Source: Pezicula radicicola
Lineage: Eukaryota; Ascomycota; Leotiomycetes; Helotiales; Dermateaceae
Assembly: GCA_003008705.1 (NCBI GenBank)
Contig: PDUO01000024.1
Location: forward strand, 437,120 to 501,119
DNA: 64,000 nucleotides
Reading direction: 5' to 3'
The translations under genes were made by a program, and so were the position numbers. The notes beneath the pieces are model-generated. The model saw only the letters and a program-made list of their open reading frames with translations, was not told the origin of the DNA and ran no database searches. The first letter of the stretch is position 1; each line of letters opens with the position of its first letter. Below are positions 56,332 through 64,000 of this stretch, piece by piece.

Positions 56332-57562
56332 GTAGAAGTTGGACCGCCCAAGGCTACAACAATGAAGAGGAAGTTTCAGTAAAAACTTAGCAGATTTAGA
56401 AAAGAGTTCTTGTGGGGCAGGTGGGTATTTTTTTCCTACGCTGAATTTTAGGCTATCGCAAGGCTGAGCATTACGGTTGTCCAGCACCCACAGCTTGCTC
56501 GCTAAATGTATCAGGTCCGTTGCTTGGAGTCAAGACGAACGCAAAACCAACCTTTTTTTTTATTGCTAACACGGAAATTTAACCCTTGTAGACTCAGTAG
56601 AAAACTTATGGTAATCATTGAAATATTGTTTTATTCAAAAGCACTCCTTTCGGCTCCACTATCTGGGACATTCTTTCCTGCTATTTATTTATAGAGCCAC
56701 AAGACCTCAAGAGGCCCCTTTGCTGTACCAATCACTTACCAGCGCTTAAACAAATGTCTAACGTTGATATTTTCCAGCAATGAGTTTGCTGTATGGAGTA
56801 TCAGTTGGCCATGGTTCTTTACAGATTTAAGAGAATTACCTCGGCTTTTCCGTTTATTCATTTATATCTCCAAACCTAAATTTTCCTGCTTAAGCTCGCT
56901 TTTTACTAGCAATGTGAGCTACTATGAATCTCATAAGACTGAATCGGACGTATAGGGTAGTAGTAATGTAAGAGCTAATCGAACTACTCATGCCAAGTAA
57001 GTCGCGACGTGAAAACATAGCTATCCCTTTGAATAGATAGGAGTGTCAATAAAACGAACTACTTGTTAAGTTCCTGGTATTCACTGCCTCTGATTCAAGC
57101 AACAACACTCCTGCGGATACTGAAATCGTATAAGTACATACGAGATAACTCTTTATCTTCAGTAACCTTACAACTTTGTCTGACGATTGTCCGGGTCTCT
57201 TTTTTTTAAGACTATCAAAAATATTATAGTGGTCGGTGTAAGTATCACATAAGGGAGAGTATTGTACAGGAACCTAGCTAATTAAGAGAAATTTGATTTC
57301 AATCTCCCTAGTTTTGTTTACTTGCTGGCTGCCTTGCTTCTTTAGTCATTGTTGAAAATTTGTTGTTGGCTTATAAATTGGTATGAACAACGGTATAGTA
57401 GATGTCAATTGCAGTTCCCTTGATGTGAATACAATAGGCTAGCCAACCTTTGTGAAATGGAAGTAAATGTCGTAAATCTATTCATCTGCTTGCTTGCTTG
57501 CTTTCGTGTTTTCGTGAAATTAGATAAAACTAAATTTCTTAACACAAAGTCTTTAGATTGCA
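56332..57562. other. Intergenic DNA
   Basis: AT-rich, with short random frames. Weak GAACTACTCATG / AAGTAAGTCG words near 56975-57005 may be a remnant of the ~20-bp repeat family. Confidence 0.3.
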
Positions 57563-58450
57563 TACAGTGACTTGCCTTTTCTCTGCTTTTTTGACGCTTG
57601 GGCCACCCCATCAAAATAATTTAATTAATTAATTGTCGAAAAGTACCATATATTCAGTAATAACACTATTCAAGCCCTCTAAGGGCTAATATTATAGAGA
57701 CTAAGGGTTGTATAGTCTAGAAAGAGTTATATTATATATAAATTACTATATAATTGTCCTGCCTTATGCCCTTACTCTCCTCTGCCTTAACCTTACCTTA
57801 CCTTACCTTACAATTGTTTAAACTCCTACCTTATATGCCTTTGATTCGGGCCACGAAATGGGCTGTGAAATGGGCCATATAGAGCTTCGATTCGGGCTTC
57901 GAAATAGGCTCTAAATTCGATGTATTATTAGCTTAGTCTAGACAAGGGAGTTATACTAGTATCTATAGTTTAGAGGTTAGTTAGTTCTACCTAATAGCTT
58001 TAATTTAAGCTACTTATAATAAGATTTAGAGTATTGGTTATTAAGTTATTGTTGCAACGTCAATATCTGGTATTTCATTCATTAGTTATTTCATATGTTG
58101 AACCTTGTCGCCCTGGCCAATCAGAAGCCAGCGGCCCATGCCGAAACCAAGCCTATTCGGGAATAGCCCGATAGTCAGTTTCGACTACAAGAACCACTCT
58201 CTTAGTTATTAGCTATTAGCAACCAATCGAATCCAACGTCAACAGACCTATATACGGGCAAACTAAGTGAGAAGCACTAGTAGAACGTGTTGGGTAGTTG
58301 ACAAGGATCGATAGCCCTATTATCGGTTCCCGAATGAACCGACAGTTATAATAGTCTTAAATAGTTCTGTAGTGTTTTCGACAATTAATTAAATTATTTT
58401 GATGGGGTGGCCCAAGCGTCAAAAAAGCAGAGAAAAGGCAAGTCACTGTA
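57563..58450. mobile_element. ~0.9-kb non-autonomous DNA transposon with ~75-bp inverted repeats
   Basis: The left end (57565-57642, CAGTGACTTGCCTTTTCTCT...) and right end (58374-58448) are inverted copies. They are identical over about 70 bp apart from one extra TAAT on the left. Both ends are bounded by TA. The interior holds a CCTTA microsatellite (57785-57811) and the words GGGCCACGAAATGGGCTGTG; it has no transposase. The near-perfect ends suggest recent movement by a Tc1/mariner-type enzyme. Confidence 0.8.
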
Positions 58451-58715
58451 ACCTAGTTTTGGGATCTAGTACTTCAATTAAAAATAAAAAAACCCCCCCT
58501 ACCCTAAACCTAACAGTAAATTTAACTTGACAAGTATGCTCAAAAATTGAAGTTCAATACTTTGAGAATGTAGCTAGCGCTTGCTACACTTGCAATTTCT
58601 AAGCGGTATCCCTTAGCGTGAGGCGGATGCCTAAATCCTGTAGCTTTACTGACATGAAAATGTCCCAGGTTAAGCTATTCCGCATATTCCTAGACTGGTA
58701 GCAGAGATTGAGCTA

Positions 58716-60310
58716 TTAGCTTTGCACTCCTTCTCGAATTATGTGCTCCATCTGAATCTGCCGCAATGAGACAGGGCGAATGACCGGCCTTGACAGTTTC
58801 AAATGGCGTATGGCATCACCATGAGACTTGACACAAGCACCAGCATCCAGCAACTCCTTGACAATAACATGTCCTTGGCCGCCATGCCTCAGTGCTACGG
58901 AGTCCCAAGCCTGGATCACGAGAGGTCGCAGGGTCAATTCCCATGTTCCTCTCCAGGTTATTACAGCAGGTTGCCCTCGCTCAGCTCGCTGGTACCTGAA
59001 GAGCATCGCCAATCCCTTTTCTCCGTTCCATATTTCCATTGTTTCAAGATTTGGCATTTTCATGGCCGCCGCTGCTGCTGCCTGGAACATGTCATCCAAC
59101 TCCGTTAGGCGCTCCTGTGGCACGAGCAGTCGTGAAGTCAGCGCAAGCCAAGTTAAGTTGGGCCACTTCCAGGAAAGTTCTCGAGCATCAAAAAAATGGC
59201 TAGCGTCCACTATGAACGACGCCGAGAGGTGTTCAAGCGTGAGACTGGCGTTAGCAACTGCCCGGCTAACATAAGAGGATGGTATTCGCGTAGGGTCACA
59301 GCCCCAATTCATGTAGCTAGCTGCGTACGTTTGGTCGAAATTCTCGAAGATTACGAGTCTCCGTAGTCGATCGGAAGAGAGCGATTCCAAAAGGAGTCGT
59401 AAAGCTACAAAGAACAAGAGTATTAGCAGGTTATCAGCAGCCAATAGTATAAATGGAACACAGAAGTGGCGGAGAACGATGAACTGACGCAGTGGCACTC
59501 ACATTGGTCCGTCCACCGCTGCTGCATATCGAACCATTCCCTCCAAGGCTCGTAATGAATTTCCTGGAGTCCAGGCAGACGGGCAAACATATGTGCTAAC
59601 GCGGCCGGCTTCCATCGTCGGCGGGTTTGTTGACGGAGGAGCACACCTGTTATTGCCGGGACTAATGGCAGTTGCTGCCACCACTGTCCTTCTTGTTCTT
59701 CGTCATCAAACGGTCCCTCGCCCATGATTTCCCCAAAGACTTTGTCGATAGCAGCAGAGGTGGGAATGGAATTTGGACTACCAGCAATCCATCCGTGGTG
59801 GTGGTCGCTAGCTTTGACCAGCATCGACTGCTCTGCGTGTTGATCCCAGCCACACATATCGGAAGCAACATCAGGCTCAAAGGTCAGATATTTGAACCAA
59901 TGCTCTGAGTCGCTGGGGGAGTAGACGCTGATATCTAGCAGCAAGCTACTGTCTGGTTCCCATACGCTAAGTGCTGAGAAGAGATCTTGGAATGCTGTGG
60001 TGATTAGGGTATTTTCTGCGTTGCTTAGGACCCACGACTCTGAATCTTGAGGTTCACATTCGGTGCAATTATATTCTTGGAGTTCCAAGCAAAGCCAAAT
60101 GTAGCGCACAAGACTCCTATTGCGATGAACCATCGAACCAAAATCGGCGACGCGTGACGACGTCAGCTTGATGCGGGAGAAGTTATGGCGCTCGATGAAC
60201 GTCTGCCACTCTCGTGACACTGTGGCGAAGTCAGCCAAGCTACAACCGTCCTGCAGTAAGACTTCCAAGACCGTAAGACGAATCTCTGCGGGAAAGCAGT
60301 GCCAAGACAT
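58716..60310 (-). CDS. F-box protein (fungal, 498 aa)
   Basis: Exon 1 is 60310-59503 and exon 2 is 59404-58716, with a 98-bp intron. The frame upstream of ATG 60310 (MSWHCFPAEIRLTVLEVLLQ) is open but lacks ATG. Residues 1-45 are a typical fungal F-box: FPAEIRLTVLEVLL, CSLADFATVSREWQTFIERH. The rest has the LRR-free substrate region usual in expanded ascomycete F-box families, including FARLPGLQEIHYEPWREW and LRRLVIFENFD. F-box proteins recruit targets to SCF ubiquitin ligases; the target is unknown. The protein sits between the two coiled-coil paralogues and two mini-transposons. Confidence 0.85.
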
Positions 60311-61770
60311 ATTAGCTGTCACTATCGTGAATAATGACAGGGAAAAAAGGTCGATAGATGATATGGATCGGTAGGACTGGTGATTTACGAAGTAGCTTCT
60401 CGAACGACTATTGGGTAGATTCCTCTTGATTTGTCGGGTTTGTGGGCGAGCGGATGAAAATTTACGGAGGAAGATTTACGGTGAGGTCGGTATTTAATCT
60501 TCTTGGTTACCTCCGTGTGTGTGTGTGTAGTTCAATTTTATTTCTGTAGTGCGTGACAGAAAAAATAAGCGCACGTTTGTGCCATCTAGTTATCTATAGC
60601 GACAGCCAGCCTGCCAGTAGATTAGCACTAGATCCATGTACTCCTGAAAAGTGGACTGACAGATCCCATTCATGTAATAACTTCTGTTAGTAGAGCCGAA
60701 GTGTGTGAGGGTTTAGACTAAGGTAACACGATCCGGACTACCGACGAGTCTAAAAGAGAAGATTACACGTACTATTGGAATCGAAATAAGGAATACGAGG
60801 AACAGAGCTATAAAAGGAGCTTGTACGAACCAGGGAAACTCCTTTTTTTTTCTTTCCCCAAGTTATTCTTTTTGTAGCTAAATCATGAAGCCTTTGCCAA
60901 TTGTCCATTTTGCCTCTGGCCCGTGACAAAGTGTCTCGTCTAAGAGCTTTTTGAAATTTCGACTTCTATTAATAGAGGGCGGTAATTCAGTGCCTTTTTT
61001 TCTCCTTCGCTCGCTGGATGAAATTTTTCTTAGCCTTTACCATTATGGAACGAATAGAGGTAGGGAAGGCCGGAGTACTCAGATAATAGCCTTTATATAC
61101 CTACTAGACTATACCTAAGTCTTATCACTCTATATAGCTATACCCTATTGTTTATTTATCTAAAAGAGATACTTCTAACTCTAATCTAATTAATCCTTTA
61201 TATATTCTATAGAGAGAGGAGGCTTACTCTATATACAACGTTATATAAACCTTTCCTTTTTAAATACCTTTCGAATAACCTTTACACTATCATCCTAACC
61301 TAATAGAGCTGGAATTTTAGACTAAGAAACTCGTTGGTTTGTTTTTAATGTAGTAATCTATTCGATAAGGCGTTTCCTTTAAGGAGTATTAAGATAGGAT
61401 CAACGTCCGGATCGGTGTTCTTAAGGTGTTAATCGGTGGCTAATAGTATATCAAACTTGGTTTATTGTATATTTAGGACGTTAAAGTATAATATCATCAA
61501 TTGTCTATTATCTATTATAATAGAGAGTCTAAACTTGTATTCGATCGTTATAGGCTAGTTCCTTCTACTTCGTACGCGTCTTTCGTGTAGGGATATAGTA
61601 TAATGACTGGTCCATGATTGTTAGTAAAGGATACAATAGAGAAACAAGTGCAAAAGCAGCATATAAGGCATTTTAGGAACATTGTGAGCTAGCCACAGAG
61701 CCTCAAAATAGAGCTTCTTAATTAGCCAGAAGAGTGACGTGTGCATTATTGCGCTCAGACAGAAATAAAG
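60311..61770. other. AT-rich intergenic DNA
   Basis: A GT microsatellite at about 60515-60528 lies upstream of the F-box gene. 61080-61560 is strongly AT-rich with TATAG/CTATA words, as in RIP-altered repeat DNA. No gene is seen. Confidence 0.35.
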
Positions 61771-61793
61771 ATTATTCGGGCATGTACAAAGTA
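61771..61793 (+). repeat. Solo terminal repeat related to the adjacent MITE
   Basis: ATTATTCGGGCATGTACAAA then GTA resembles the right end of the MITE at 61848-61992, in the same orientation. No partner end was found on its left. Confidence 0.5.
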
Positions 61794-61847
61794 AGACTCA
61801 GCCTTGTGACGACCTGAAAGTTGGTTTGCTGAAACAATATTTAGGCC

Positions 61848-61992
61848 TACTTCGTACTGGCCCGAATAATTGTAAACTATCTGAGAGCATCAAGGGTAAT
61901 TAACCAATCACTCGACGAGGAAGTCCCATTTTTGCTATATCTAGCTAGTTACACTCAGATAGTTTTACAATTATTCGGGCCAGTACGAAGTA
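61848..61992. mobile_element. 145-bp MITE with ~36-bp inverted repeats and TA ends
   Basis: CTTCGTACTGGCCCGAATAA (61850-) and its inverse (ending 61990) are flanked by TA on both sides. The repeats run through to ACTATCTGAG. The interior is only ~70 bp. Confidence 0.8.
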
Positions 61993-62080
61993 GGGTTGTT
62001 TCAAGTGCTAGAAACTAGGTACTCATGAAACTTATTGTTCTTTGTTGGATCTTTGTTACGTTGGATGTCGCGGATCCCAA

Positions 62081-62151
62081 TGCAAGAGATCGAAAGGGGT
62101 AGCGAGGATGTGGTAGCGACCGCGCGGTCGGCGGTTACGGAGAGACGCAAT
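62081..62151 (+). promoter_or_regulatory. Conserved ~70-bp GC-rich upstream block of paralogue B
   Basis: Begins TGCAAGAGATCGAAAGGGG and contains two GGTAGCGA words, the perfect 12-bp palindrome GACCGCGCGGTC and GGCGGTTAC, ending CGCAAT. It lies 269 bp from the start at 62420. It matches 56262-56331 of paralogue A in the same gene-relative orientation. Confidence 0.65.
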
Positions 62152-62419
62152 CTTTGAGCTGTATTTTTGTAGGAAAGTACTAATTGTTTTTGTTTGCCTC
62201 AAGATATGTCTTAGTTTTTGTTCTTTTTCGTTTCTTGTTGAGATTGTTTTAGTTTCTTGTTTTGTATCCTTTTTTACAGTCTCGAAACTTCGAATCGTAT
62301 AGTTGCTGTCTTTTTATACACTGCCTCTGCCTTCAAGACAAAAGCTTCCATTTGGGATTTCATACATTTAACATTACTTCTCGACCAATCACTGCAATCA
62401 TATTTACAAGTCATTCACC

Positions 62420-64000
62420 ATGTCTTCTCGTTTATGGGACCCTTACCAACTCTTAAACCTGACCTCTCGCGACACCAGCGGTATGACATGCGTCGGCATC
62501 GCCAGATCTAGAGGACCAGAAGCGCGTTGTCGTTGGGATATTAACGCCGAAACATATACCGAAATCTGTTGCATGTTATCGAACATGGAGACTAAACCAC
62601 CGAACGAAGCACTCCCGAAAATCTCCAAGTTGGCAAGATTATGTCTATGCTTGGAAGTGCATCAGAGCCAGAGAGCGGAGATTACGGCAAAGTGGAAGGC
62701 TTTGATCAAAACTGCTGGTGAGGAGTATGAGAAAGTTGAGGGCTTGAAGCGTAAAAATCGAGACTTGAAGACGAAGCTTGAGGAAATGGAAAAAGACCAT
62801 GATAAATGGATGGAACTTTTTCGATTGTTAAATTCTTCCCATAAGAACGAATGCGATAAGGCCAAAGTAGAGTCTAAACTCATTGCGGAAGAGAATGCGA
62901 AGTTGGTGAAGCAAGTGGAACAGGATAAGTCGTCCCTGGCTGAATTGCGTCAAGAGGTGAAAGCACTGAAAACTCAATTGGATGCGAGCCTGGTGAATCA
63001 GGAGTATTGGTCTGAGCAGTATAGATCATCCATATTTAAATCGTCTGAAGAGTTAGGCGAACTCAAATATCAATTAGCAGCGCGGACTGCTCAATTCGAT
63101 CGAGAGCTTAAGTTCGAGAAAGCCAATGTACGGTATATTGCCACTCTATCCGAGAACTCCAAACTACAACACCGCTCAGAAATTGAAAAAGAACGTCAGA
63201 CTTTCGATGAGTATAGATCGACCGCTGAGATGTTCGAACTCGGTCTTCAAACGGACCTCAGAAATGAGCGTCAGAGAGGGAAGGAGTATAAGTTGGCTGC
63301 AGAAGCAGAAATGGAAGCACAGCGTATTACCACTGCGAATCTTCGATCTGAGCTTGAGACATGGCATGAGGTTGCAGAAAAGGACAAGAAAGCTGCTGAG
63401 ATGGACCGGGAGAATCAGTTAGCTATCATTCGGGATCTTCATTTCGAACTTGAAAATGTGCGTCAGCTCGCGGAAGAGTACAGGTTCACTGCCAAGGAGC
63501 GGGAAGGCCAGCTTCTACTAATTCATAACCTTCATTCTGAATTGGAAAAGGAGCTTCAGACTGCCGGAGAGTATGGGGTGGCTATTGCCTTGAAAAGAGG
63601 GGGCTATCCTCTTGTTATTCGAAGACTTTGCTCTAAGCTTGAAACGGAGCGTCAGATAAATGCTCAAAGCAGGGAATTTCGAGGTATGTCTCCCTAGTTC
63701 TCACAGCAAGACCAAAATTAACTCGTTGAACTTACAGAATCGCTGATCAAGGAGCTCAAAAACACCCGGCTAAGCTTGAGCGAATCTCACAGTACTAACC
63801 AGAAGTTGAGAGACACTGCTGCAGCAAAGGAGACGGCCTTTACTGCAGAGAATAGTCAACTGCTCAAGCATATTGGCAAGCTGGAGAAGCAGTTGTCAAC
63901 TACCATTTGGAGCATATTATTTGGCAGGGTGAATGTATGGATGAAATACGGCGTACAATGGCTTTTCAGGTCTAGACTTGGGAGTTGGCTATTTGGTAGA
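62420..64000 (+). CDS. Coiled-coil protein with hydrophobic tail, paralogue B (3' end beyond window)
   Basis: Exon 1 is 62420-63683 and exon 2 starts at 63738 after a 54-bp intron; it is still open at 64000. The start MSSRLWDPYQLLNLTSRDT aligns with paralogue A. The shared N-module ends TKPPNEALPKISKLARLCLC. A heptad-rich coiled coil follows, and the visible C-terminus (TTIWSILFGRVN...YGVQWLFRSRLGSWLFG) matches the tail of A. Within that tail B has a short insertion. The intron interrupts the same position (phase 1, after ...SRE/SHE). Only the last few residues should be missing. Function is unknown, as for paralogue A. Confidence 0.8.

Overview
The window is nuclear DNA of a filamentous ascomycete (Pezizomycotina). 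The genes have short introns (about 40-240 bp, mostly 46-120) with GT...AG ends and CTAAC/CTGAC-like branch points. There are no operons, and the families are typically fungal: Pol5, Utp18, a cAMP-receptor-like GPCR, LysM, But2-like secreted proteins and fungal F-box proteins. The style of the proteins suggests a leotiomycete-like fungus, but that is inference only. Every spliced model below was built by hand from donor/acceptor pairs that keep the frame; none has transcript support.

Layout. 0.2-3.5 kb: Pol5 (minus). 3.6-5.2 kb: intergenic DNA made largely of a degenerate ~20-bp repeat. 5.3-11.8 kb: a secreted two-repeat protein, a membrane-anchored LysM protein, a palindromic mini-transposon, a decayed gene, a But2-like secreted protein and an alpha/beta hydrolase. 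12.9-16.2 kb: a four-helix membrane-protein pseudogene and a piggyBac-type transposon disabled by a nonsense codon. 16.4-21.7 kb: an Old Yellow Enzyme, a tiny cysteine-rich protein with a 31-nt first exon, a short-chain dehydrogenase and a second alpha/beta hydrolase. 22-23 kb: two TA-flanked MITEs. 24.6-26 kb: a seven-helix receptor. 27-32.7 kb: a divergent pair, GH78 alpha-rhamnosidase and GH31 alpha-xylosidase-like enzyme. 33.7-37.6 kb: pyroglutamyl peptidase, isochorismatase-like hydrolase and a sulfotransferase-like P-loop protein. 38.3-41.3 kb: a C-terminal MFS remnant followed by an intact MFS transporter. 42.8-46.6 kb: two conserved-looking proteins of unknown function. 46.6-52.1 kb: gene desert with an assembly join. 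52.2-54.0 kb: Utp18. 54.1-64 kb: two inverted paralogous coiled-coil proteins with a C-terminal hydrophobic tail, enclosing an F-box gene and more mini-transposons.

How the genes work together. Pol5 and Utp18 both serve ribosome biogenesis but are 50 kb apart. The GH78/GH31 pair shares a 0.7-kb promoter; both enzymes lack signal peptides and probably process imported plant-wall oligosaccharides. The remaining metabolic genes do not form a recognisable biosynthetic cluster, as there is no PKS, NRPS or terpene synthase.

Most noteworthy: (1) the paralogous coiled-coil pair keeps a discrete ~70-bp GC-rich block, in the same orientation, about 270-310 bp upstream of both start codons, while the rest of the upstream DNA has diverged; (2) a mini-element at 7.4 kb resembles the left end of the piggyBac copy at 14 kb; (3) an undescribed-looking ~20-bp degenerate repeat is scattered through intergenic DNA; (4) several decayed genes carry nonsense codons, most of CpA-to-TpA type as in repeat-induced point mutation.
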